Assembly: GCA_023213395.1 (NCBI GenBank)
Contig: CM041465.1
Location: forward strand, 170,073,741 to 170,137,740
Origin: Cycas panzhihuaensis
Taxonomy: Eukaryota > Cycadophyta
DNA length: 64,000 bases
Reading direction: 5' to 3'
In this document: piece after piece, positions 21,790-36,429 of the stretch
Layout of the letters: the number at the start of each line of letters is the position of its first letter
How positions within the stretch are numbered: position 1 is the first letter of the stretch
Notes under the pieces: generated by a model
What the model saw: only the letters and a program-made list of their open reading frames with translations
Databases searched by the model: none
Told to the model about the DNA's origin: nothing
Position numbers and translations under genes: made by a program

Positions 21790-22620
21790 AGAGTAAATTA
21801 TGGCATGAATGATTAGGTTATCTTAACTATAGAGGTATCAACCTAATGAAGAGATTGCAAATGGTGGTAGGGTTACCATATATTGCTTTCTTAGATGGAA
21901 TATGTGAAGGATGTATGTATGGAAAGCAGCATTATTATCTACTTGTCAAAGATTATGGTTGAAGAGCAAAGGAAAAGCTAGAACTTTTCCATACCGACTT
22001 GATAGGTCCATCATCCAATCCTTCTATTTTAGGTGCTCAATATGTTCTTATGTTTATATATGATTTCAGTAGGAAAGCCCTGATATTCTTTTTAAAGAAT
22101 AAGTATGATGTGTTTAAAAAATTTTACAAGTGAATAGAGATATTAAAGAGTGATAATAGAAAGGAGTATAATAACAATACCTTTAAATAATTTTGGCCTG
22201 ATTATGGTATTAAACAAGAGTTGACTGTCTCATATACCCCACAGTAAAATGGTGTTATAGAATGGATAAACCATACTATGATGTAGATGGCAAGGTGTAT
22301 AGTGCATTCGAAACATTTGTCATCAATATTTTGAGCAAAAGCTATGTTGAAAACTATTTATATTCTGAATAGGGTCCTATGAAGGTTGTTCATGGCATCA
22401 CCCCTGAAGAATGTTGGACCAATCAGAAACCTTCTATTAACTATTTTAAAGTATTTGAGTGTGGTGTTTATGCACACATTTGTGATGAACATCAAAAGAA
22501 GCTAGATTACAAGAGTTTGAAATGCATTTTTGTGGGGTACTCACAAGATGGTAAGGCTTACAAACTTTAGGATCTATAGGGGAAGAAACTTTTGATCAGT
22601 CGAGATGTTTAGTTTAACAA
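21790..22620 (+). pseudogene. Cop2 pre-integrase and integrase
   Basis: The pre-integrase region has LWHE*LGYLNYRGINLM and CEGCMYGKQ (about 21798-21945). The core has LFHTDLIGPSS with the first catalytic Asp (about 21984-22016), FIYDFSRKALIFFLKNKYD, then a later GVIEW piece (about 22252-22266) holding the catalytic Glu position. The open segment 22379-22570 (VFECGVYAHICDEHQKKLD, KCIFVGYSQDGKAYKL) is the usual link between integrase and RT. Stops interrupt the first part. Activity is not possible as written. Confidence 0.9.
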
Positions 22621-22906
22621 GTCATCAATGTACCATATTGAAAAGACATCTAAAGATAAGTTTTATCCTTTGCTTCTTTCTTTTCCCAGTCAGCCTATCG
22701 ATAAGTATGTTGAGGATCCTAACATTATATCATAGATAGAAGTAATACCAAGTGGAAGTATCGATAAGGAGCCATTACATGATGAGGTATAGACAATGCC
22801 CTATGTTCCTTTATAAGTGAGGAGGACTATTGAAGACTCTGGCATGATAGTAGAGGAATTTGTAGATGGTTGAAGAATAAGGAGACATTAATCTAGTAAG
22901 ACTTTT

Positions 22907-23780
22907 GTGGTGGACACTAACAACTGTAGTGATCTCATTTTATATGAGGAGATAAAAGGAGACCCACGATGGAGAGCTACAATGGAGGAGGAGTACAACT
23001 TAATTATGAAGAATGATACTTGGGATGTAGTTCCCTCACCTCCGTCTAAGAACTTGGTCAGTTATAAGTGGGTCTACAAGATGAAGTTTTGCTCCAATGG
23101 AGAGGTAGATAAGTGTAAGGCTCAACTTATTGCAAAAGGTTTCAAAGAGAAAGAAAGAATTGATTATGATAATACATTTACACTTGTCTCTAAGATAATG
23201 ATGTTCCAATTAATTATTTCCTCTGTAGCTACATATAGTTGGGAGTTACATCAAATGAATGGATCTTAAGTCTGCATTCCTTAATGGAGACTTAAAAGAG
23301 GAAATTCATATAACTCAATCTCTTGATTTCGTTAAGGAAGTTCATGAGTATTTAATGTGTTGACTGAAGAAATCTCTCTATGGCCTGAAATAAGCACCAC
23401 ATACTTGGTATGAGAAGATTTATATCATATTGAAAGAAGATGGGTTTTTTACAACAGAAATAGTTCCAAGTCTTTATATTCGAAAGAATGGAACTACAAT
23501 AGTTATTGTTGTGTTGTATATTAATGAATTTGTTCTTATAGACAGTTGTAATAAGACTTGTAGCTATGAATTCCTATCTGGGATATACTTTTAGTATGAT
23601 ATATTTCAATTGACTCCATTACTTCTTGGGCATTGAAGTAAGGTAATTAGAGAATCACATCATGATGTCACAAGTGAGGTATGTTGTAAACCTGCTTTAG
23701 AGATTTGGTATAAAAGATTACAAACCGACAAAGACACTATATATTAAGGGCACTAAGATTATAAAGGACATGAATAAGCC
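22907..23780 (+). pseudogene. Cop2 reverse transcriptase with mutated active site
   Basis: The clean segment 22907-23269 holds DPRWRATMEEEYNLIMKNDT, LVSYKWVYKMKFCSNGEVDK and KAQLIAKGF, all standard copia RT start motifs. Downstream, the active-site box expected as YVDD reads YINE at 23517-23528, removing both catalytic Asp residues. Stops appear where the family has Gln or Trp. Confidence 0.9.
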
Positions 23781-23989
23781 TATTATAGATGGGACTTTAT
23801 ATCGACAAGTGGTAGGGAGTTTGATTTATTTAATTTATACTAGGCCTAATATTACTTATGTAATTGGATTAGTTTCCCATTTTAGGCAAAGTCCCCAAGA
23901 GCCTCATTAGGTTGCTATTAAAAGGATTCTAAAGTATGCAAAGGTAATACTTAATCTTGGTTTTGAATACTTTCATGGAGGAGAGGCAA

Positions 23990-24430
23990 ACTTGCATGGG
24001 TATACAGATGCAGATTCAGATAGAGAAATAGAATATCATAAATTGATTGTAGGTTACATTTTTGACATTGGCAATGGTTTTGTATCACAGAAAACCAAAA
24101 TGTAGATCACGATCATATTATCTTCTATAGAGGCTAAGTACTAAGGACCGAGTGCCAATGCAAAGGAAGCTATATGGTTGTATAAACTATTAGAGATGCT
24201 TAAAATTACTTCTAGCACACTTATTATACATGTTGATAATTAGAGATCTATTTCACTTTTAAAGAATCCAAAGTTTGATGCACGTATAAAGTATATCGAG
24301 ATCCAGACCATTATATCCATAAGTAGATCAGATCAGGGAAGTTACAGGTTGAATTTTGTCCAAGTAAGGAATAACTTACATATGTGTTCACCAAGGCTCT
24401 TATTGAAGATCACTTCATCAAAATTCATGC
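23990..24430 (+). pseudogene. Cop2 RNase H
   Basis: Copia RNase H motifs are present: HGYTDADSDRE (first Asp pair), SSIEAKY (catalytic Glu), KEAIWLYKLLEML and IIHVDN (Asp), with stops at expected Trp and Gln positions. It ends near the first purine tract. Confidence 0.85.
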
Positions 24431-24458
24431 ACAACTGGGACTGAGTGAAATTATCCTT

Positions 24459-24731
24459 AAGGGGGGATCTATCAATAAGAATAGCATCTATTGATATCAA
24501 CAAGGAACATCCAACTCTATCCACAAGAAAGAACTATCAACAAAGGATAATCCAAACCCCATTGATAAGATTCAGACCCCATTGACAAGATTTTTGACAT
24601 CAATAGGATAGTTTATCAACCTGTTGATAAGAAAAAGGATAAGATAGAACAATCTTAGTTAATATGAATTGAGAATAAGGGTTTGTGACATACAAACTAT
24701 TAATGAGACCCACATTAACCTTAAGGGGGAA
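24459..24731 (+). other. Cop2 double polypurine tract with repeat-rich interval
   Basis: AAGGGGGG at about 24459-24466 and TTAAGGGGGAA at 24721-24731 bracket about 250 bp. The interval (24470-24640) is full of short direct and inverted copies of TTGATA/TATCAA, including ATCAATA facing TATTGAT. The second tract abuts the LTR. Confidence 0.75.
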
Positions 24732-25102
24732 TGTTAGAGTGACTGTTAATGTACTCAACTACCTAATGTTTAATGTGGTGTGTGGAAGGATAAGACATAA
24801 GTTGATGAGGTTGAAAAATATCATATATTGTGAGGACTTTATGATGATGCATTAATATGAGCTACCAGATGTAATATTAATGTATTATTGAAGGCACTTA
24901 TTGATGTATTTAAAGGGATCTAATGTCCATTATATTGAGAAGGATTATTTAGTAATCAATGTAATTGATAGATCTTTATGGTGGGTTATTTCCTAAAAGG
25001 GCCCACATAAATCATGTGTATTATTCAACTATTCTATTGTGTTGGTTTTCGTTTGCTACATGTTGTATCCATAAATGATCTATTGCTTGTTAATTTCTAA
25101 CA
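24732..25102 (+). repeat. Cop2 LTR (371 bp)
   Basis: It starts TGTTAGAG right after the purine tract and ends TTTCTAACA, giving TGTTAG...CTAACA inverted ends. The next bases, TGGCATAAGAG at 25103, resemble the initiator-Met primer site TGGTATCAGAG. Confidence 0.85.
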
Positions 25103-27290
<2,188 letters not shown>

Positions 27291-30200
27291 ATCAACTGAA
27301 TGGGAGGGGTAGACACACTTGACTGGATCCAAGAACCAGGGTCATAGGCCCAAGTTGATGAGGGAAGGCCCAAGCCCTACTCAAGAGACCATGGACTTCA
27401 TGTGCATGAATACAAGTGTGAAGGTCATGCTAGAGAAAAGATATTGTTTACTAGGTGAAGAAATATATAGAAGTGTTGAAAGTAAATGAGATTAACTTTT
27501 GCAAATGATATAATCTAGAAATTTGGTCAAATATAAGTGAACTATATCATGTAAATCAAGTAGAAGGCTAGCTAAAAATTTACTCTTAGAAGAGGTATAT
27601 AACATTAGAAAGGAACTCTTGAAATTTAAGATGCCACTAGGGCATGAATACCCCGATACCATTGTGATCATATAATTCTAACCCATGATGTCCTCCACCA
27701 AAGCTAATGACCACTCATAACCCCACCCAATTAATAGACATATATGTTGACTTAATTTGAATGGCAAGAAGGTGATTACTAAGGGGATGAGATTACGTAG
27801 AGTAGGACACTAGAATTATAAACTCTAATTTGTTAGTAAGATGTATAGAGATATAGTGTACCAACCCCATTCTAGGCATATGTGTGGGCTAACCTATTAC
27901 TTGCATTTGGCTCCACATAATCTAATACACATAAGGGAGAATGGAGGCAAAAAGAATTTATTCTCAATAAGGCATTTGGTGTTCATTCAACTATCTTGGC
28001 TATGTGTAGTTAGGATAGTTGCCCACCACAAGCCCATTTCGAACATGGACAAACCTAACCCTTGCCTTGGGTGTATGACTAGTGTAACAATTAGTGATGA
28101 AATCAAACTCATGTAGCTAACCCTTCCTCTAACTAGGTGGTCCCTAATCCTTAAGAGTACTAGAGAATGAATAATGCACTCCTAAAATGCAACTAGTATG
28201 CAATTTACTTTTTATACATACAACAAAGAAATTTAACTAATACAAGACCTATACCCATGAGTTTAAGGATGTATAACAATGTATGCAAATTCACTTTCAC
28301 ACTATGAGTTCCTAATGTAAGCATGACTTAATCTAAGCATTATTATTTTTTAGTTTTATTTTATTTTATATTTTGTGTGATGAATTAATAGAGAAGGTGT
28401 AAGAGCATATTATTTGGTGTAAGGTCCATCTTTTCCTTTCTCTTTCAATCTTCTTTACTCTTAATGGACTCTTAGCAACGTATCCACTGTGCCTAAGAGA
28501 AATCTTACAAAAATGCAAGTAATATATCTATTAAAACTTGTAATAGACAAGTGAAACAAGACAAAGAATGCAACACAATAAAGCCACAAGATACACAAAG
28601 CTTATTCAATTAACACTAATGCTAAAACTATAAAATCTATGAAAATTTTCACAACATTTTGACTACACATGGGAAATTTCCAACAAGAACTATGAGTCGA
28701 ATCCACTTGATGTTACTATGTAACAAAATATGTTGTAATGGAATTAATTTGAAAATGATCAATTCTTAAAAATCCAATTAGTTTAATGCTTATACCTAGT
28801 GAATTTTTTAGAAACAATTTGTATGTTATACTAAATCTTATAGAAGAAGAGATAGCACACCACAAAATCAAGAGGGGAAACTTGTGAGATTAATGGAGAG
28901 TATAAAAAGAATCACTAAAATTATGCATCATAAACATAACAAATCAAACCTATGAGTGATGTGTTAAAACTCTCAAATTATAATCAATAAACTTGTAGTA
29001 AACTCTTTAGATTTCTTGCATTAAACCTACAACAAATTTCTAGAAACATCTACTTACATGTATGCACATAAAAAACTAGAAGCAACATATGAAATCTAAT
29101 TAGAAAGAACCAAAATTATAATTATTAAATTATTAAAATCACTTGAAATATAAATAAAACCTTAAAAAACCCAAGATGGAAACATATATTCTTGTTGAAG
29201 CCTCAAACAAAAAAAGTAAAACATAATGACAAGGAGCATCCAATAATCCACCTAGAATCCTTTTGTAGTAGGTTTGATATGTGTTCTTCCAAATAGAATA
29301 TTTCTAGTTAAGTTATAGCATTGCAATACAACATTGCAAGTGTTTCTAAGTGAAAAGAGGTGATTTAGGGTTTCAAAGGTTTTCTACAAAAACTAATATA
29401 TTTTGTTGCAAATAATCCTAACAAGATGTGTTTTGAGTTTCAACATTTTTAAATAAGTCATAAGTTGACTTGTACCTATTTCTAATAGAATTTAGGTTTC
29501 AATGCAACACTTCAAAATATTTTCAACAAGGAATATGAAGTAGGGTTTCTAACACTCCCAAGAAGGAATTTAATTTTTGTTGCCTATAATATTGTAAATT
29601 AAATTTATTAGATTAATTTACATAATAAAGCATTAGTTTTAACAGTTAATTTGCTTGGGTTTTAAATGTACTTACACTTTTAATATTTATTTCAAGATGA
29701 AGTTTTAATTGGGAAAGTTTTGAACCATGGTAATAAAACAACAGTTAAAATGTGGTGACAATAGAAAAAAGAAAATAAAGCAAATTAGAATATGAAACTT
29801 AAAAATTAAGAGGTATATCTACTTGTAGAAGAGAAATGGCCTTATTATTCAAGGCAAAAATGGCCTTAAGTAGTGTTTACAATCTCTCATAACCCTGCCC
29901 CCTACTTATATTCAAAAACTTGCTCTCTACTATCAAATTTTACATTATAGATGGATCATCATATACATAAGACAAATGTGCTTTTTCCCACTTCAAATTC
30001 TCACTCATCACTATCCCAAGATATCTTTCTTCTTCATGTTTCCAATAAGAATGCTTTTAATGAGAAGGCAATTGCATAGTATAAAACCTAAGATGCTACC
30101 ATCACTTATCATTGCCCCAAGATATTTCTATTCCTAGTGCTCTCAATGAGAGTAAAATGGTGACAAATCAAATCCTAGATCAAAACTATGTAACTTGGTC

Positions 30201-31625
30201 ATCTTGTCATTAAAAAAGAACTATACCTGCTCTTCTAATTGAGTTGTCTATATTAACATCTCCCATAGTCAATGAGAAACTAGGTAGCTAATCAAGTAAC
30301 ACATCAATTACACATAACCCCATGTGGAAGGCCAAGCCAAAACAATGATGCCATCAACTAAATAAAGAGATCAATAACCAAACAAATGAACAAGTAATCA
30401 ATGAATCCCATGAGTACTATATCTTTTAATTATATATCTATGAACATGTTTATCATGAGCTTGTTAGGTTGGCATATGTTAGGAGAAGTAATAATGAAGA
30501 TGAATTTGTTTTTCTAGATATTCTCTCACTATATTTGGTAATATAGTGTCATAGTTGATTGATTTAGTCTATGTTAAGCATAAGAAAGACACTTCCCACA
30601 AAGATATTAGACTAAAATCCACTTTAAATTATGTCTTTATGGACCCTCATTTCATGTTTTAAGGCTACCAAGTTAGCACATGTAGAGAGAACACTAGCAA
30701 ATTTGAACTATTTGGTTGGACACCCATTTGTTATATTTAGTAAATAACATTAAGTCCCACTCATAAAAAAATTGCTTTACATATCTTGTAATCATAACAA
30801 CCCATGACACCATGCTTCCTATATCCATTTCATTTAAAACCCTACATATATCCACCAAACTCTTTCACTTGGCATACTTACAAGGGAACGTCTCACAAAG
30901 ATATGAGACTAAAATCCACTTCTTATTATGTGTTCATGCATCTCCTTGTCTTTTATTAGAGTTGCCACTTGTGGAGGGTTGGATTATTTTTATTTTTATT
31001 AGTAAGTGCATCTCCCACCTTCTATTGTTTGAATTTCTCTATCATTCTCATATTGGTCCTCTATGGGCTTCCCTTCCTTTTTAATATCAATTTGGCATGA
31101 TTGTTCTCTCCAATGGGATAATACACAATTAACTTTTTCTCATTCACCTAAATACCATTATATGGGAAGCTTATTTCTCCCCCCTTCACCAAACTAGACA
31201 CACCAAAATATCTTTAAGAGAATCTCTTCCCCTTTTGTTCATCCCTCGATTTATATCATGAAGGCCCTCCTCTCGTATTATCCTCCTAGTTAGTGAGATA
31301 ATCGTCTCCTTCCCTCAAGCTCAGTTGGTATCCTCTACATATGGTCACCCTTCATACATGGGGAATAACCATCACCATTCAATGCTTTGTGGGCGAGATC
31401 ATACCCACCCACCATTACTTTGTCTCTAACCCATTTGTTTCTTTTTTTTTTTTTTTGATTTTTGGTTTGGTTCATTTTGTTTTATTTTTTTATTATGTTT
31501 ACTTCTATTTTTTTTAATTTTCTTTTCCTTTTTTAATAATATTTCTTTTTAGTTTTATATTTGTTTTATTTTGTTTGTTTTTTTAGTTTTGATTTTTTTT
31601 TTTTTTTGGACAAGGATTGGTGGGA
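27291..31625. other. AT-rich intergenic DNA, nothing recognised
   Basis: No retroelement domain, RNA gene or host gene is seen. ORFs at 27841-28116 and 30812-31084 have no recognisable domains. A T-rich tract occupies about 31440-31610. Confidence 0.5.
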
Positions 31626-31997
31626 TGTTATTAGCAAATATGGTTAAAAGTTAATGTGTGACAATTGCTAATGTTTCATGTCCTAGTGAGACGTGTAGCA
31701 AAGCAAAATGGTGTCATTTAGGAGATGCAACCATTCAGAAAAGTCTCAAACCTATTCAGAGAGTCACAACTCTTAACTAGGCGTACCCTTGGAGTCCTAT
31801 AAAAGGGATCATAGGTAGGGTTGGTAAATCATCAAATTGGTTTTCAAGCCATCCAAAGATATAAAGTGTAGAATTAGTATTTTTAATAAATCATTGATGT
31901 TAAGTGTTGGTTTTTTTCCCAAAAAAGGTTTCCCCTGTTAAACCCATGTCTTCTATATGCTTATTCTCCTATTTAATGTGTTGTTTTCTATGATGCA
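31626..31997 (+). repeat. Cop3 5' LTR (probable)
   Basis: It starts TGTTATTAGCAAATATGG and is similar, with many differences, to 57313 onward (shared order: AAATATAG/GG, GTTAAT, GTGRCAATTG-like, GATGCAACC-like, ATAAAAGG-like). The right end is placed at a CA before TGGTGAAAAT, a weak primer-site-like motif. Confidence 0.55.
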
Positions 31998-33631
31998 AAT
32001 GGTGAAAATATCTGGTAGGGATTCACATGGCATCATGGAAATCCTAAGTATGTTTGAATAGTCAAATAATATCAAATCTATCTAGGATCATGCATAGATT
32101 TGTGAATCCATTGAGAACCAAATTAAGCCATTAACAAAGCTTGTAATACAACAAGAGTCAAATAAATCAACCTTGATCTTTCTTGACAGTTTAGAGAACA
32201 AAGACAATGAAAATAATCAGTTTTATAAAGAACATAAGCCATGTCAAGCTTATTCTTCATCCATTTTTAATGATTTTTCATTATTGAAGCTTTATACATT
32301 TGTGAGTGTTTATGTTTGCATAGCATACATCAATGTATGGCTAATAAATGACCTCCAAAAGAGTAGGATTTTTCTATTAGCAACAAACTAAAGAATATAA
32401 TTTTTTTTCCCAATATCCATAGGCTATTTTCACTCATTGAAATGTTTTGAGAGCTCATTAGTAAGAATTGAAAGTTATTTGGTGTCTATGTTTGAGCTAC
32501 AGAGGATTTTGAAAGAAACTAGACTCATTTTGGGGGTTAAATAGTGCATTAGGCATCCCATGAAAGATTTTGAGCCACTAAAAAAAATGAAGCATGTCTT
32601 CTTTATTTCTACTCATTTTTCTTTATCAGATCTGCTAATTTTACATTGGGTATTATCATAATACATTTGGGTCTAATTCTAAGAAAATTACAAAGTTTTC
32701 TCATAGTTTAGAGTGTTTATCGATGCATAAAGTTACATGGCCATATTAAAGGGGTAGTAACTTTCTAAAGATTACAAGAATGCTTCTAGTCAAATAAATT
32801 TACTTTTTATTCATTTTTAAGTACTCTAATGTTAAACTTTAATACATAAGTTATATGTTTTATACTGAGCAACTTAAATATATGTTAAAAAATTAATAAA
32901 ATAACTCTAATAGCCACAACAATTGTGTGAAGTGTGACAACCCTTAGGAGCATATCAATGCTCCATTCTATCTAAAAATTCAATTATATGAGAACAATTT
33001 TAATCTAAATCATAGTACATATACATTATCCATATACTATAATAGATTTCATATGATTTTATAACCATACAAAGGAGATACGAGTGATTCTTGGTGATTA
33101 TTCATCATTTTAGCCTTTGGAGTGTGTTGGGTGCATTTGATATGAGTAGATGTTTCTTGATGGTTGCTACAGCCTTTTGATCATAATTATTAGCCATTGA
33201 AGTGGAAAAAATAGAAGTCTATAGCCAATTGAAGCCAAAATAAGCCTTTTTTTTTCTATTTTAGAGATTAATTTAGGTAAATAAGGGGTGCACAATCCGT
33301 ATTCTTGCCACATGATTCTGATTTACCATTGGGAGTTTGATATACATTCTTTTAGAACTATACATAAGTCATTTTAGGATAGAGTGAGCCTATTAGGAGG
33401 TCATTTTATCAATTAGAAGCCAATTTTATTTGTTTCCTAATGAGAGCATTTCAAGCCACACTATGTATGTTAGGGTTGTAAAAAGAGTTTGTGGACATAA
33501 AGCAAGTATGTGGGTACACTTTTAATAGAATGTAGGCCATATTTATCATTATTGAGGTGATTTTCTAAGTCATTTACTCTATGGAAATGTTCATTTAAGA
33601 AGTTGCATTCATATTACATTCAGATTTTACC
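31998..33631. other. Interval between Cop3 LTR and gag, unassigned
   Basis: At 1.6 kb it is far longer than a normal copia leader, so it probably includes another old insertion. I found no ends. The ORF at 32173-32391 has no known domain. Confidence 0.4.
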
Positions 33632-34461
33632 ATGGAAAAACTGTCAACTATCATTTTTAATAATAACAACTTCAATAAATAGAAGACCAATATAAAGTTA
33701 CATTTGATGGTGAATTAATTATGGATGATCACCATTGATTCAAGTGTCTTTATTACCCTAGATAAGAAAAAGAGAGATTGAATGGAAGAAAGGAAGTTTA
33801 TGGCAATTAGTTTATCACCCCTATCTCTTGTTGTAGATCATAGATCATTGATTCATAACCTCGAGATGTTGAATGAGACCTAGATGAAAATATTTAAGAC
33901 CTTAAAGAAGATAAAATCAAATTGTTATGTTGCTCTATTGATGGAGTTGTTAAATACTATCATCAAATATGAGAACAATATTAGTGTTTACATTAACAAG
34001 GTGACATGTTTAAGAAAAAAACTTGAAGTAATTCAATTAGGATCCATTGATAAAGAGTTATTGTTTATTATTATCATGCGGGGGTTACTAGTTGCATTCG
34101 TTATGTTTCAAACTATTTGTGTAAATAATATTGATATAGAAGATTTAATATTTAATGAGTTGAAGGCCCTAATTCTATATGAGGATGCTAAGTTAAAATA
34201 ACATAGTTTGCTTTAGAGTTCTGAATCCAATCACACCTTAGTGATGAAAACATAGAGGCTAAGATGTAGAACATAGAGGGGGATAATTCTATAGAAGTTT
34301 AGAACTTTAGAAAACTAGGAATTAAAGAAGAAGAAGAGGTTCAATAAAACCTATAACTATTGTAAGAAAGGTAGCTATAAGGTGGAAAATTGTTACAAAA
34401 AAAAGTAAGATATATACAATATTAATAGAAAGGATATTGAGGTCCATTATGCAAAGATAAG
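33632..34461 (+). pseudogene. Cop3 gag
   Basis: The start MEKLSTIIFNNNNFNK is followed by a stop where copia gag has Trp (NxWKTxM). The frame continues through MKIFKTLKKIKSNCYVALLM to EDAKLK, with the clean part at 33884-34201. Several stops fall where Trp is expected (TAG or TGA from TGG). A degenerate zinc knuckle (YNYCKKGSYKVENC, about 34350-34391) has lost its first Cys and its His. Gag would form the particle. The region is cut at the Cop4 insertion point. Confidence 0.8.
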
Positions 34462-34466
34462 ATCCT
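34462..34466. other. Target-site duplication of Cop4, left copy (ATCCT)
   Basis: ATCCT sits directly before the LTR at 34467 and again directly after the other LTR, at 46939-46943. Confidence 0.9.
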
Positions 34467-34820
34467 TGTTATTCACAAAGGAGCAGAGCGAGACATTAGA
34501 CTAAACACATTTTGAGTTAGCAAGATGTTTCCAATGGTGGTGGTGTTAAAAAACACTAGGGAGGTATTCCCACCCCTTAAATAGATTTTTGGGGAGGCGA
34601 CACATGCCATCACTCGACCTGTACGTTAGCTAACAAAATATTCAAACAATATTAAAAAATAACATTTAATAAATATTGCACATACCTTAATAATATTACA
34701 TTGGCTCTAGGTCCCTTTGGTGACTATTGGGAGACTCTAGGTGCCCTAGGGGACTTCAAAGGTGGCTTTGAGGAGCCCTAGGTGCACGGTTCTCTAAATA
34801 CATTGGGGTTTATCCTGACA
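34467..34820 (-). repeat. Cop4 3' LTR (354 bp)
   Basis: On the minus strand it starts TGTCAGGATAAACCCC right after the purine tract and ends AATAACA. It has the same length as 46585-46938, with scattered substitutions. Confidence 0.92.
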
Positions 34821-34834
34821 TTCTCCCCTATAAG
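34821..34834 (-). other. Cop4 polypurine tract
   Basis: On the minus strand GGCTTATAGGGGAGAA abuts the LTR start. Confidence 0.8.
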
Positions 34835-34849
34835 CCCAATGTGGATGAC

Positions 34850-36310
34850 TCCTAACTTTCTCTAAGCTTTTAAAATTTGATCTTTCCTAACGCCTTTGTA
34901 AAAATGTTTGTTGTCTAATCTTCAATGCTACAATAGGCTAACTCAATCTCATCTACTTGTACAAGTTCTTAAATGAAGTGGTGTTGAGTCTCAATGTGTT
35001 TTATTCTATCATGGAATACTAGATTTTTAGCTATTTGGATAGTGCTTTGATTATCACACCAAATTCTAGTAGGACCTTGTTGTTTAATATGGAAATCCTC
35101 TAAAAGTCTTCTTAACCATACTGATTCACATGCTCCTATAACTGATGCTTTATATTTTACCTCAGTTGTGGATAAGGAGATAGTATTTTACTTATTTGTA
35201 CTCCAAGCTATTACTATTAATCCCATACTAAATATATAACCCATTATAGACTTTCCATCATTAACATCATGTGCCCAATCTGAATTTGTATAGCCAATCA
35301 ACTCAAATTTGGAGGTAGCTTTGTAATATACCTAAAGTCTGGAGTTCTTTTAAGGTATCCAAGGATTCTCTTGGAAGCTTGCTAATGAGAGGTCTTTGGA
35401 TCCTACATGAACCTAAATATAATATTAATTGAGTGTATTATATCTGGTCGAGTAGATATCAAATATATTAAGCTACCAATGAGCTGTCTATATAGAGTTA
35501 GATCAATTGAAGTAGAATTATCTGTCTTAGATAGTTTGATTCTAGTTTCTACTAGAGTTACCAATGGTTTACAGTTTGTCATTCTAAACCTTTATAGTAG
35601 ATCCAATGTATGTTTACATTGAGAGATGAAGATTCCATGTTTGTCCTACCATACTTCCAAACTTAGGAAGTAATGCATGAGGCCTAAGTCTGTCATCTCA
35701 AATTCCTTACACATAACATCTTTAAATTGATTTAAAAGATAGAAGTTATTTCTAGTATAAACTAGGTCATCCACATAAAGACCTACAATCAAGATTAAAC
35801 TTCCCTCTATTTGAGTGTACAAGTTTGGATCTACTTGAGATCTCTCAAACCCTTGATCTTTAAAATACTTGTTTATTTAGGAATACCAAGCCCTAGGTGA
35901 TTGTTTTAGACCATATAATGCCATTTTTATTTATATACTTTGTTCTCTTCCCCCCTGACTTCAAAATTGAGGGGTTGAGTGACATAGATGTCTTCTTTGA
36001 TATATCCATTTAGGAAGACACTTTTCACATCCATTTGATAGACTTTCTAACCCATTTGAGCTACTAGACTCATCATTATTCGAATAGATTTTAACCTAGC
36101 AACATGGGCAAATATTTCTATATAGTCTATGCCTTCTCTTTGAACATATCGTTTTGCAACCAATCTATCTTTATATTTGTTGATGGATCCACCTGAGTGG
36201 AACTTGGTCTTATAGACCCATTTTGTGCCAGTAGTTTTCTTCTTTGGTGGTAAGTCAACGAGTTCCCATGTATCATTCTTAATAATGGAATTATACTCAT
36301 CTTCCATTAC
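34850..36310 (-). pseudogene. Cop4 reverse transcriptase and RNase H
   Basis: The clean RT start at 36307-36047 reads MEDEYNSIIKNDTWELVDLP, KKTTGTKWVYKTKF and GIDYIEIFAHVARLKSIR. Further down the minus strand the copia RT body and RNase H are readable with stops, including DNQSTI and HIETQHHF near the end. It would copy element RNA into DNA. Several family Gln and Trp codons are stops. Confidence 0.9.
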
Positions 36311-36429
36311 TTTTTACTAATATTCATGCTAATTAGCTTTAGTAAAGGATGGAGGCTCATGAGTTTTTAGTACCTTACTCATTAGAGAAAAGTAGCCCCT
36401 ATGTGAGCATGTGGATCTTCTATTATTAT

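Larger units (their letters stand above)
21790..25102 (+). mobile_element. Cop2: decayed Ty1/copia retrotransposon, 5' end not found
   Basis: The order is pre-integrase, integrase, RT, RNase H, two purine tracts, LTR. All coding parts carry stops. The family is related to Cop3. A primer-site-like sequence follows the LTR, which is unexpected for a plain 3' LTR. Confidence 0.88.
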
